Positions 16,568 through 24,411 of a stretch of 64,000 nt of DNA are shown here, in pieces. The notes beneath the pieces are model-generated. The model was not told the DNA's origin and searched no databases. It worked only from the letters and a program-made list of their open reading frames with translations. Made by a program: the position numbers and the translations under genes. Position 1 is the first letter of the stretch, and the number at the start of each line of letters is the position of its first letter. This DNA comes from Clostridium beijerinckii (GTDB taxonomy: Bacteria; Bacillota; Clostridia; Clostridiales; Clostridiaceae): NCBI RefSeq assembly GCF_018223745.1, contig NZ_CP073653.1, positions 1,727,001 to 1,791,000 on the forward strand, read 5' to 3'.

Positions 16568-17082
16568 TGTTAGGGGTTATTAAAATACAACAGACTCTTT
16601 TGATAAAACATAAGGGGAGTATGTACACTAATATACAGTAATGCTTAAAAAGCCCATGGTTACGCCATTTTATATATAGACAAGTAGTTTCGGCTTTTAG
16701 TGGTTTTTTGTGCCGTAGTGGGAAAAATAGTGGAAAAATTATAGCTGCTAGTTAAGTGATATCAATGCTTGAAAGAAATTTGGAAAATAAAATTAGATTT
16801 ATTATAAAATAATAAGATATTGAATCAAGAAGCAATATTATCTTAGTGGTCAAGATAAAGGCCAAGATGGTGGTCAAGATGAAGATATGAATGAGACAAT
16901 TAAACTTTATCAGAAAATGACAAATCAAAGATGAATTCTCTAGAAAAATATAATAGTAAAAATATATAGAATAATAGAAGTAATTATAGAGCAACCTTGT
17001 AAATTCAATAGATAAAAGTGTTTATATTGATAATTGGTTAGGATATAATATAATAAAAGTATTATTTATCGGAGGAAGTTCT
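16568..17082. other. Degenerate accessory DNA
   Basis: No intact gene. It contains AAAAGCC...GGCTTTT-type sequence and a segment at ~16640-16735 resembling ~20346-20440 (both include GCC-ATG-TTAC and TTTTGTGC...GGGAAAA), plus a short GGTCAAGAT repeat at ~16859-16901. It looks like debris of earlier insertions. Confidence 0.4.
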
Positions 17083-17256
17083 ATGGAAAAGATAAATGAA
17101 AAAAATAATTTATATGATCAATTTTTAAAATATTCATATGCAGATTTAAAGGAATTGTTTAAAAGAGCTAAAACAAAAGAAGAACAAGATTTTTATATTG
17201 CTTTATCTGAGATAGTGCTGCAAAAGGAACAAGAAAGAGTAATAGGTAAAAATTAA
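17083..17256 (+). CDS. Small antitoxin-like protein upstream of zeta-like toxin
   Basis: A 57-residue charged helical protein (MEKINEKNNLYDQFLKYSYA, then DLKELFKRAKTKEEQDF and a KEQERV tail) too short for most gene lists. GGAGGAAG lies seven bases ahead of its ATG. Its TAA stop overlaps the ATG of the toxin-like gene by one base (TAATG), which implies translational coupling. By position it is the antitoxin of the pair; I recognise no named antitoxin family. Confidence 0.75.
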   Translation: MEKINEKNNLYDQFLKYSYADLKELFKRAKTKEEQDFYIALSEIVLQKEQERVIGKN

Positions 17257-17822
17257 TGGCTACTTATACTATATTTGCAGGAGTAAATGGAGCAGGAAAA
17301 ACATCGATATATGAATCTATTTACTATGAAAGAAATAAGAATGAAAAAAGAATAAATACAGATGAGATGGTAGCAAGAATAGGTTCATGGAAAGATAATA
17401 ATCTTCAAATCAAATGTGCAAGGGAAGCGGTAAAGCTCATAAACTACTATATAAAAAATGATATATCATTTAATCAAGAAACTACTCTTGCAGGCAAAAG
17501 TATTATTAAAAATATAGAAAGAGCAAGGCAAAGAGGTTTCTATGTAGTTATAAATTATATTGGAGTTAATAATCCTAATATTGCTAAAGAAAGAGTTAGA
17601 ATTAGGGTATTAAAAGGTGGACATGGAATTCCAGATGAAGCTATAGAGAGAAGATATTATGAGTCATTAGAAAATTTGAAAGAAGTATTGAATGTATGCA
17701 ATGAAGTAAATATATATGATAATACAAACAGATTTAAGGATGTAGCTTATATATGTGGTGGGAAAATTAAATGGATAAGAAATATTATACCTGAATGGAG
17801 TAGAGATATTTTAATAAAATAG
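17256..17822 (+). CDS. Zeta-toxin-like P-loop kinase
   Basis: A 188-residue P-loop protein with Walker A GVNGAGKT (residues 9-16), NTDEM with D36, QETTLAG (74-80) and GGHGIPDEAIERRY (121-134). This motif order is shared by zeta/PezT toxins and related kinases that phosphorylate UDP-N-acetylglucosamine or similar small molecules. At 188 residues it matches the compact stand-alone form. The overlapping upstream gene and the decayed second copy nearby fit a mobile toxin-antitoxin locus. Whether it is toxic is untested. Confidence 0.85.
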   Translation: MATYTIFAGVNGAGKTSIYESIYYERNKNEKRINTDEMVARIGSWKDNNLQIKCAREAVKLINYYIKNDISFNQETTLAGKSIIKNIERARQRGFYVVINYIGVNNPNIAKERVRIRVLKGGHGIPDEAIERRYYESLENLKEVLNVCNEVNIYDNTNRFKDVAYICGGKIKWIRNIIPEWSRDILIK

Positions 17823-17889
17823 ATGATTAAAATAAAGTTAATGTAAATTGAATGATAATGATAAATTTAACACTAAAAATGTTTCAAAA

Positions 17890-17923
17890 GAAGCTTAGTT
17901 TTTTGTACTAGGCTTTTTTTGTT
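17890..17923 (+). terminator. Terminator after toxin-like gene
   Basis: AAGCTTAG and CTAGGCTT pair (one wobble) around TTTTTTGTA, followed by TTTTTTTG. Confidence 0.7.
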
Positions 17924-17968
17924 ATAATCAAAAATGAAAGAAAACAGTTAATATTAAAGTATAGATTG

Positions 17969-17997
17969 TTGAAATAAATGGTAATTTGTAATATAAT
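17969..17997 (+). promoter_or_regulatory. Promoter for RT-associated RNA
   Basis: TTGAAA (17969-17974) and TATAAT (17992-17997) with a 17-base spacer. The predicted start is near 18003-18005, over 300 bases ahead of the reverse transcriptase gene. Confidence 0.75.
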
Positions 17998-18002
17998 AAA
18001 AG

Positions 18003-18300
18003 TGCCCTATAAAGTAATGTTTTGCTGTTATAGGGGGATTTGGTATTCTTTGTCAAGATGTAATTTGAATAAGAATAAGATAATAAGTGAGAACAGTATA
18101 AGAACTAACTTGTGCATTTCACTACCTCCGATTAATATGCCTGTAGAGCTATTAATAATATAATCATATACCAATAAGTATCGTGGAGGGATGGTAGAGA
18201 TTAATACATATATGGAGAAATCTAATATACGTATTGATAAGTTTCTAAAATGCTTATTAGCTTTTGATATCTACCGGTCGTATGGCTAATAAGCTCTTTT
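18003..18300 (+). ncRNA. Structured RNA upstream of reverse transcriptase (DRT2-like template candidate)
   Basis: The ~300-base leader between the promoter and the RT gene folds locally. CCCTATAA/TTATAGGG is at 18005-18035, ATTAATA/TATTAAT at about 18132-18157 lies inside a CCTCC/GGAGG pair (18125-18188), and a perfect 10-bp GCTTATTAGC/GCTAATAAGC (18252-18294) is followed by TCTTTT. The last hairpin looks like a terminator just before the RT ribosome site. One plus-strand frame is stop-free from 18003 to 18160. In characterised DRT2 systems the RT copies a non-coding RNA in this position into repeated cDNA that encodes a stop-free protein. That comparison is inference here. Confidence 0.6.
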
Positions 18301-18312
18301 GGAGGTAAAAGG

Positions 18313-19626
18313 ATGAATAGAAATGTTGTTTTTAAAAACAAGTATTATACTCATTTGGATATTAAAAAAGATTATGTTAAATATGAAAATATGATTAAAA
18401 ATACTAACTGGATACAAAAACATGGATTTTATCCGTTTATACATTATGAAATTATATTTAACAAATATGTTTATGATAAAGATACTGGAATAAAGGAAAA
18501 ACGAGAAAAGAAACGAGATATTTTTTATTCATCACATATTGATAGATTTATTTACCAATATTATGGACAAATACTTAACGAATGCTATGACAAAATTTCT
18601 ATTAATAGAGGTATTAATAAAGTAGCCACTGCATATAGAAATAATCTTAAGGGCAGATGCAATATACATTTTTCAAAGGAAGCGTTAGAATTTATATGTA
18701 AATGCAAGAGTGCATTTATATTTGTTGGTGATTTTTCGGTTTTTTTTGATAACTTAGACCATGACTATCTTAAGGATAAATTGGTACAAGCATTGGATGT
18801 TGAAAGATTACCAATAGAGCATTTTTGTATTTATAAAAATATAACACAATATACATATATAGAACGTGATGATATTGAAAAAGACAAAAATAAAAAGATA
18901 AAAGAAATGCTAAAAGAACCTAAATATTTTACAACTGAAGAATTTAGAAAATTTAAAAAATTATATCTAAAAAAGAATGAAAATAGTTATGGAATACCGC
19001 AAGGGTCTGCTATAAGTTCAATTTATTCTAATGTTTATATGCTAGATTTTGATAAGCAAGTTAATGATTATGTAACAAGTAAAAGAGGCTTGTATAGAAG
19101 GTATTGTGATGATTTAATTATAGTTATTCCAATTCAAGATTCAGAGATTATAAGTAAAAAATACAATGAATACATTAATGAGATAAATAGAATTGCTAAA
19201 AGTATACCAAGATTAGATTTAAATCCAAGTAAAACAGAGCAATTTATATATGATAGTCAGGGAAATGATAAGCTTATTAATCTAAATACTAATAAAAATA
19301 TTTTAAATTATCTAGGGTTTAGTTTTGATGGACAAGTAGTGAAAATAAGAGAGAAAAGCTTATTTAAATATTATTGTAGAGCTTATAAGAAAGCAAGAAC
19401 TGTTAAGAAATATAACGGCAGTAAATACGAATTTACTTTAAAAAGAAAATTATATAAACTTTATACTCATTTAGGTGATTATAAGTATAGTAAAGAATAT
19501 GGAAATTTTATTACATATGCAAGACGATCGGAAGAAATATTTAACGAAAGTAATATTTTAAAAAATGAAATTCACAATCAAGTAAAAAAACATTGGGCTA
19601 AAATAAATAACAAGATGAAAGAATAG
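18313..19626 (+). CDS. Defence-type reverse transcriptase, probably UG2/DRT2
   Basis: A 437-residue reverse transcriptase. The N-terminal KHGFYPFIHYEI and KKRDIFYSSHIDRFIYQYYGQILNECY are followed by motif A GDFSVFFDNLDH (Asp140), YGIPQGSAISSIYSN (PQG at 229-231), the catalytic YCDD (264-267), LNPSKTEQF and the thumb-side ILNYLGFSFDG. It has no maturase or endonuclease domain, so it is not a group II intron RT, and I see no retron-type VTG motif. The N-terminal motifs and the long non-coding leader match my memory of UG2/DRT2 antiviral RTs; the class needs an alignment to prove. GGAGG precedes the ATG by seven bases. The location between a toxin-antitoxin pair and a relic integrase fits a defence island. 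Confidence 0.8.
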   Translation: MNRNVVFKNKYYTHLDIKKDYVKYENMIKNTNWIQKHGFYPFIHYEIIFNKYVYDKDTGIKEKREKKRDIFYSSHIDRFIYQYYGQILNECYDKISINRGINKVATAYRNNLKGRCNIHFSKEALEFICKCKSAFIFVGDFSVFFDNLDHDYLKDKLVQALDVERLPIEHFCIYKNITQYTYIERDDIEKDKNKKIKEMLKEPKYFTTEEFRKFKKLYLKKNENSYGIPQGSAISSIYSNVYMLDFDKQVNDYVTSKRGLYRRYCDDLIIVIPIQDSEIISKKYNEYINEINRIAKSIPRLDLNPSKTEQFIYDSQGNDKLINLNTNKNILNYLGFSFDGQVVKIREKSLFKYYCRAYKKARTVKKYNGSKYEFTLKRKLYKLYTHLGDYKYSKEYGNFITYARRSEEIFNESNILKNEIHNQVKKHWAKINNKMKE

Positions 19627-19673
19627 ATAGGATGTAATTTTAAGATTGATATAAAACTCTATTAAATTTAAAT

Positions 19674-19696
19674 AAGCTAGGCCATTGGCCTAGCTT
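19674..19696. terminator. Palindromic hairpin between RT and integrase relic
   Basis: AAGCTAGGCC-ATT-GGCCTAGCTT, a perfect 10-bp stem with a 3-base loop and T-rich flanks on both sides. It probably works in both directions for the convergent genes. Confidence 0.8.
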
Positions 19697-20165
19697 TAAT
19701 CAAACATACAATTAATTTTCGCATATTCCTTCTTATTCTTATCTTTATTAATTTCAGCATAAACAAGCATAGGCATTTTAATATCAGTATGGCCAACCCA
19801 ACCCATAACAGTACGTGGATTAATGTCTTTACTTAGGCGGTTGGTTATAAAGATATGTCTTAAATTATGGTAATGTATATCTGTTTTAATTCCAGCTTTT
19901 TTTTATGCAATTTTTAAATGTCTATTTGTTTTCTTATTATCTATATAATCACCATTTTCTTTGCAGAAGATTAGATTATTGTTCAAATATAATTCACCGA
20001 ATTTTAGTTTATTCTCCATATTCTTTTTTTATGAGAGATTTTATTATAGGTTTAAGCATATCTGGAAGAGGTACTTCTCTTATACTAGTTCTAGTTTTGG
20101 GAATAGTGACTCTATTTTCATATATCTTTTTACCTTTCTTTATTATTTTTATCAGAAATAATAGT
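19696..20165 (-). pseudogene. Broken tyrosine-recombinase (phage-type integrase)
   Basis: Minus-strand translation gives pieces of an integrase catalytic domain in different frames. First comes TIPKTRTSIREVPLPDMLKP, then a frameshift near GEYGE, then FCKENGDYIDNKKTNRHLKIA followed by an in-frame stop in an A-run. Last is HYHNLRHIFITNRLSKDINP with GWVGHTDIKMPMLVYAEINK. H-N-L-R-H and the late Tyr are the catalytic motif and nucleophile. The N-terminal half is gone. It lies next to the 3' end of tRNA-Leu, a usual integration site for this family. Confidence 0.85.
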
Positions 20166-20501
20166 AAACTTTATGCAAATAGTAATTAAAAAATATTCAA
20201 TTTTATGTCATAAGAAATATATTAATAAAATTATTATCAATATACTTTAACAATTAGTGGCAAATACAATTGCAATTATAGCCAATATTATTTAATGCCC
20301 AAAAGGAAAATATTAAGGTAAGATGGATTTATAACTAGAATATTACAAAACGCTATAAATGCCATGATTACAGGGTTTAGAGGATTAATTACTGGTAAAT
20401 GTAGGATTTTGTGCAGAAATGGGAAAAGAAGTGAGAAACGTATAAAAAAGCTGTACTACAAGGCATCTAAGCCAAGTAATACAGCAATCCACCAAAACAA
20501 A
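20166..20501. other. Relic DNA between integrase fragment and tRNA-Leu
   Basis: No intact gene. The part at ~20346-20440 resembles ~16640-16735 in order of short motifs (GCCATG.TTAC, then TTTTGTGC..A.TGGGAAAA), so the two may be diverged copies of one sequence flanking the RT/toxin block. Confidence 0.35.
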
Positions 20502-20588
20502 TGGTGCCGCTGGCCGGATTCGAACCGGCACGATATCACTACCAGAGGATTTTGAGTCCACCACGTCTGCCAATTCCATCACAGCGGC
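20502..20588 (-). tRNA. tRNA-Leu (CAA)
   Basis: An 87-base class II tRNA. The acceptor GCCGCTG pairs with CAGCGGC, the anticodon loop CTCAAAA gives CAA, and a long variable arm (CTCTGGTAGTGATATCGTG region) is present. The T-arm is CCGGTTCGAATCCGG and CCA is encoded. The 3' end faces the relic integrase. Confidence 0.95.
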
Positions 20589-20959
20589 ATGTAAACTGAC
20601 AAAAATTATTCTACCATGTCTTAAAGAATATTTCAATAGGTATTTTTAATTTATTTTTATTTTTGGAAAATTAATTTATAATATCCATATAAAAATACAT
20701 AATGAAAGTATTAGACAAAATTTTATCTAATTAAAGTTAATATAAGATTTTTATTCATTTGTAGTTCGGATTTTCAAATAAAAGTAGATAAATGTGCATA
20801 AATTTTTAAATAAAGGTTGTGGGGAATCAAATCATTTGCTAGAATAGGAATAGGGAAAAGTGCCCCACTGGGTTATTTTATGCCCAACTACAATTTTAAA
20901 CTTAGAAATAAGATTTAATAATTTGTAATTATCTATTAATTAGGGAGGAGCAAAAATAT
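20589..20959 (+). other. Leader region of the GGGtGRT pair
   Basis: 370 AT-rich bases. Near the gene, GTGGGG (20819-20824) can pair with CCCCAC (20863-20868), and the region contains GC-richer blocks (TGCCCCACTGGG, TGCCCAAC) unusual for this DNA. It may be a structured 5' UTR; I cannot match it to a known riboswitch. Confidence 0.35.
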
Positions 20960-21652
20960 ATGATGTATTCAAAAGAAGTTGAAGAAATGTGTGTACTTGC
21001 TAAAGGTCCTAATCACGGATCAGCGCCAATTCCTGTAGAAGGAAGATGGGTTCAATCTAAAGAAGTAACTGATATATCAGGATTAACTCACGGAATAGGT
21101 TGGTGTGCACCACAACAAGGAGCTTGTAAATTAACATTAAACGTTAAGGATGGTATAATCCAAGAAGCGTTAGTTGAAACAATTGGATGTTCAGGAATGA
21201 CTCATTCAGCTGCTATGGCTTCAGAAATATTACCAGGAAAGACTATATTAGAAGCATTAAACACAGACTTAGTTTGTGACGCTATAAACACAGCTATGAG
21301 AGAATTATTCTTACAAATCGTTTATGGAAGAACTCAAACTGCATTCTCAGAAGGTGGACTACCTATCGGAGCAGGACTTGAAGATTTAGGAAAAGGTTTA
21401 AGATCTCAAGTTGGTACTATGTACGGAACTTTAGCTAAAGGACCAAGATACTTAGAAATGGCTGAAGGTTATGTTACTGAAGTTGCTGTAGACGAAGATA
21501 AAGAAATCATCGGATATAAGTTTGTTAACTTAGGAAAAATGATGGAAAGCATTGCTAAAGGCATGGATGCTAACGAAGCATTAGAAAAAGCTAAAGGTCA
21601 ATACGGAAGAGTTGCTGACGCTGCTGAATTATTAGACCCAAGACATAAATAA
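20960..21652 (+). CDS. Iron-sulfur scaffold-like partner of GGGtGRT protein
   Basis: A 230-residue NifU/IscU-like protein of the type encoded beside GGGtGRT genes in anaerobes. Cysteines at 49 and 56 (GWCAPQQGACK), 77 (IGCSGMTHS) and 106 (LVCDAIN) are candidates for cluster binding, in the arrangement WCAPxxGxC...GCSG...C. Two adjacent ATGs start it, with GGGAGGAG ahead. The regular, evenly used codons suggest strong expression. The GGGtGRT gene follows after 25 bases, so both are one operon. The biochemical role of the pair is not established. Confidence 0.82.
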   Translation: MMYSKEVEEMCVLAKGPNHGSAPIPVEGRWVQSKEVTDISGLTHGIGWCAPQQGACKLTLNVKDGIIQEALVETIGCSGMTHSAAMASEILPGKTILEALNTDLVCDAINTAMRELFLQIVYGRTQTAFSEGGLPIGAGLEDLGKGLRSQVGTMYGTLAKGPRYLEMAEGYVTEVAVDEDKEIIGYKFVNLGKMMESIAKGMDANEALEKAKGQYGRVADAAELLDPRHK

Positions 21653-21677
21653 TTATTTGTAAAGGAGGATTTTTAAA

Positions 21678-22679
21678 ATGGCATTATTTGAAAGTTATGA
21701 AAGAAGAATTAACCAAATCACTCCAGTATTAGAAAAATACGGAATGAAAACTATGGAAGATGCTAAAGCAGTTTGTGCTGAAGTTGGAGTAGATCCATAT
21801 ACAATCGTTAAGGAAACTCAACCAATCGCATTCGAAAACGCTGGATGGGCATACGTTTTAGGTGCTGCTATAGCAATAAAGAAGGGTTGCACTAAGGCTG
21901 CTGATGCTGCTGAAGCAATCGGAGAAGGATTACAAGCATTCTGTATCCCAGGTTCTGTTGCAGACGACAGAAAAGTTGGTTTAGGACATGGAAACTTAGG
22001 AGCTATGCTTTTAAGAGAAGAAACTAAATGTTTCGCATTCTTAGCAGGACACGAAAGCTTTGCTGCTGCTGAAGGTGCTATTAAAATAGCTGAAAAAGCT
22101 AACAGAGTAAGAAAAGAACCGTTAAGAGTTATCTTAAACGGTCTTGGAAAAGATGCTGCATTCATCATTTCAAGAATCAATGGTTTCACATATGTTCAAA
22201 CTCAATTTGACTACTACACTGGAGAAGTTAAAGTAGTTAAAGAAAAAGCATACTCAAACGGAGAAAGAGCAAAAGTAAGATGTTACGGTGCTGACGACGT
22301 TAGAGAAGGTGTTGCAATCATGCATAAAGAAGGAGTTGACGTATCAATCACTGGTAACTCAACTAACCCAACAAGATTCCAACATCCAGTTGCAGGAACA
22401 TACAAGAAAGAATGTATCGAACAAGGTAAGAAATACTTCTCAGTAGCATCAGGTGGTGGTACAGGAAGAACTCTTCACCCAGATAACATGGCTGCAGGTC
22501 CAGCTTCTTATGGTATGACTGATACTATGGGAAGAATGCACTCAGATGCACAATTCGCAGGATCTTCATCAGTTCCAGCTCACGTTGAAATGATGGGATT
22601 AATCGGAGCAGGAAACAACCCAATGGTTGGTATGACTGTTGCTGTAGCTGTTGCTGTTCAAGAAGCATTAGCTAAATAG
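21678..22679 (+). CDS. GGGtGRT protein
   Basis: A 333-residue protein carrying the name-giving motif SGGGTGRTLHPDNMAAGPASYGMTDTMGRMHSD (motif at 259-265). It is Gly- and Ala-rich with a repeated VAVAVAVQEAL C-terminus. The family is widespread in strict anaerobes and always next to the scaffold-like gene seen here; its reaction is unknown. AAAGGAGG precedes the ATG. A terminator follows. Confidence 0.9.
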   Translation: MALFESYERRINQITPVLEKYGMKTMEDAKAVCAEVGVDPYTIVKETQPIAFENAGWAYVLGAAIAIKKGCTKAADAAEAIGEGLQAFCIPGSVADDRKVGLGHGNLGAMLLREETKCFAFLAGHESFAAAEGAIKIAEKANRVRKEPLRVILNGLGKDAAFIISRINGFTYVQTQFDYYTGEVKVVKEKAYSNGERAKVRCYGADDVREGVAIMHKEGVDVSITGNSTNPTRFQHPVAGTYKKECIEQGKKYFSVASGGGTGRTLHPDNMAAGPASYGMTDTMGRMHSDAQFAGSSSVPAHVEMMGLIGAGNNPMVGMTVAVAVAVQEALAK

Positions 22680-22730
22680 TCTGAAAATCAAGGTTTTACT
22701 GGTTTAAGAGTGAATTAATTAGCTAATATA

Positions 22731-22779
22731 AATACTCACACTATATTAATTTAATTATTAATGGGTGTGGGTATTTTTT
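22731..22779 (+). terminator. Terminator of GGGtGRT operon
   Basis: AATACTCACAC pairs with GTGTGGGTATT (one wobble), with inner pairing of TATTAATT/AATTATTA, then TTTTTTATA. Confidence 0.85.
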
Positions 22780-22791
22780 ATACATGATTTT

Positions 22792-22828
22792 AGTACCCAC
22801 GGCTTTAGGAAGGGGTACTATTTTTTTA
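22792..22828 (+). terminator. Second hairpin with T tract
   Basis: AGTACCC and GGGTACT form a 7-bp stem around a 14-base loop, followed by ATTTTTTT. It may belong to the recombinase relic that starts right behind it, or be a back-up terminator. Confidence 0.65.
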
Positions 22829-23188
22829 TGATAAAAATGAATAGAAAATATATTGAATATTTGCCAGTAGATTGTACTTATTTATTCTCAACAGTTCAAG
22901 GTGAAAAATGAAAGAGAGAGGACTTACAAGAGCCATAGAAGACTACAACAAAAGCAAGGGAATGAACGTACATCAATTCACGCCTTTAGGCACTGGTGGG
23001 CAAAAAAATCAGTATTAAACGGTGTTAATATAGTTGGATTATAACATCTATTGGGACATTTAGAGATTTTAAAGCGCTACATTGAGATGTTAACAGAAGA
23101 TTTGAATTACGAAAATATTGCACAAAATCCTTTGGAATCTATTAAGTTGGAAAATTCTAAAGGGAAAAATATTAAGTTAAGAAAGTAG
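22828..23188 (+). pseudogene. Broken tyrosine recombinase fragment
   Basis: Three frames together read as the C-terminal domain of a site-specific tyrosine recombinase. GLTRAIEDYNKSKGMNVH comes first, then (after a frameshift) IHAFRHWWAKKSVLNGVNIVGL, a TAA stop, and HLLGHLEILKRYIEMLTEDLNYE. HAFRH and LLGH...RYIEM match the H-x-x-R and tyrosine blocks. It is a second, unrelated integrase relic within 3 kb of the first. Confidence 0.8.
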
Positions 23189-23319
23189 GTGTTGATATGC
23201 AAATAAACATTAATCATAATAAAACAACTAATGGATTTAATGAAATAATAATTACATTAGACATATATGAATTGAAAGATTAAAAAAGATTATTGAGACT
23301 TTAAAAAACTAAAAAAATA

Positions 23320-23560
23320 GATAGATTATTACCATGTTATAGCCTAAGTCCTTCATAAGGATATGGCATTAGAGCGGTTCAGGGTAACTTAATCGGAGGT
23401 AGTCAAAATATTGAAAGATATGATATGTAGTAGGGAGTTGACGCATATAAAAAGACTATACATAGAGTTTTCTATGTAAATTATGTTTGCAACGGTACGT
23501 GATTCGTATACACGTCGAGGCTCTAAAGAGCGATATTGTAATTTCTTCAGTATTTTTTTG
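23320..23560 (+). ncRNA. Unidentified structured RNA candidate
   Basis: A locally GC-richer stretch with no reading frame but dense hairpins: GTCCTTCATAAGGAT (~23348-23362), CATAGAGTTTTCTATG (~23461-23476), ACGTGATTCGTATACACGT (~23497-23515) and GCTCTAAAGAGC (23520-23531). ATATTG...CAGTAT followed by TTTTTTT at ~23551-23558 could be the terminator. Blocks such as AGCGGTTCAGGGTAAC and AGTTGACGCATATAAAAAG look like conserved RNA rather than decayed coding DNA. I cannot assign it to a known class. Confidence 0.45.
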
Positions 23561-23660
23561 AGTTGCTGGAGAATTGCGTCTAACTCAGATAAAAAGCGTA
23601 TAGTTACTTAGGTATGAAGTCAAGCTTAACTTTAAAAGTATTCAGTAAATTACAAGTCCT

Positions 23661-23873
23661 TTAGAAAGACTTCGAAACTGAATAAAGTTGTTTTGAATTA
23701 TGTACTTCATGAATTTCCTTATTTTTATAATATGCAACAATATGTTTGTCCAAATTTTGTGATAGTATAATCATAAATTTATTACTTGGGGAGAAAAAAC
23801 TTAACAACTTATTTAAAATAGATTTTCTTAGGAATATTCTATATTTTAATTGAAATAATTTAAAATTGTTCAT
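23661..23873 (-). CDS. Hypothetical small basic protein
   Basis: A 70-residue frame, Lys- and Phe-rich (MNNFKLFQLKYRIFLRKSIL...), with AGAGG eight bases before the ATG. No family is recognised, there is no operon partner, and it lies in relic-rich DNA, so it may be a chance frame. Confidence 0.35.
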   Translation of the reverse strand: MNNFKLFQLKYRIFLRKSILNKLLSFFSPSNKFMIILSQNLDKHIVAYYKNKEIHEVHNSKQLYSVSKSF

Positions 23874-24035
23874 AATAATACCTCTTTTTATTTAATTTGA
23901 TTTAACCCGACTTTTACATTTTATAACATAAGAGGAAACTAATCAAAGAAAATCGTATTACAAATAATGATAATTTTTTACGATAATATTACAGGATAAA
24001 AATATAAATTAAATAGATTTATATAATTTAGTTAA

Positions 24036-24178
24036 ATGGAAAAGGATAACTTGTTTTACTAGCCAAGTTATCCTTTAAAAGATTATTATATTTTTTTAAT
24101 AAGTAGAAGGACAAATATTTAATAAGAAATTATCTTACATTATTATTATAGCAAATAGTCATTACAAAATTATGTTAA
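24036..24178 (-). ncRNA. Small-RNA-like hairpin element E1
   Basis: The first of six related elements, read on the minus strand. A TATAATA box (24145-24150) is followed by ~70 AT-rich bases and a perfect 13-bp terminator hairpin (24041-24076) ending in TTT. It is the most diverged copy: its loop lacks the C-rich CCCCTAA motif seen in the others. Confidence 0.45.
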
Positions 24179-24239
24179 ATATGTTAATTAAATATAAACA
24201 ATTTCTTAAATAAATTTAAGGATTGGTAAACAATTGAAG

Positions 24240-24352
24240 AAAAAAACAACCTGCTTAGGGGAGCAGGTTGAACTTATAAAGGTAAAATACATTTACCAAT
24301 ACGGGGGTAAAATAATAATGCTTTAATTATTTTACAATTACTATTATAAAAT
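24240..24352 (-). ncRNA. Small-RNA-like hairpin element E2
   Basis: Minus strand: TATAAT (24343-24348), a GTAAAATAAT/ATTATTTTAC hairpin, a single-stranded-looking ACCCCCGTATT (24300-24310), then CAACCTGCT-CCCCTA-AGCAGGTTG (24247-24270) followed by TTTTTT. The terminator loop exposes CCCC. Confidence 0.55.
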
Positions 24353-24411
24353 ACAAATATTAAATAATTCTTTATTACTTATTAAATTAATGTGAATAAA
24401 TTAATAATACA

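Noticed and set aside
16752..16994. 80-codon hydrophobic minus-strand frame
   Set aside because: It consists of Ile/Tyr/Phe runs from AT-rich DNA, has no ribosome site and lies in debris.
17978..18163. 61-codon frame in the RT leader taken as an ordinary protein gene
   Set aside because: Its ATG lies upstream of the -10 box and has no ribosome site. I keep only the observation that the frame is stop-free within the leader RNA.
18313..19626. Group II intron reverse transcriptase
   Set aside because: No maturase X, DNA-binding or HNH domain, and no intron domain V-like hairpin behind the gene.
18313..19626. Retron reverse transcriptase
   Set aside because: No VTG motif and no inverted-repeat-bounded msr/msd directly overlapping the gene start; the N-terminal block and long leader fit UG2 better. 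Not excluded formally.
19905..20189. Hydrophobic plus-strand frames opposite the integrase relic
   Set aside because: The minus strand reads as conserved integrase motifs, so these are antisense shadows.
20364..20555. Frames on both strands near tRNA-Leu
   Set aside because: They overlap tRNA-Leu and have no ribosome site; decayed island DNA plus the tRNA explain them.
21818..22189. 123-codon minus-strand frame inside the GGGtGRT gene
   Set aside because: It is a by-product of the regular codon use of the plus-strand gene.
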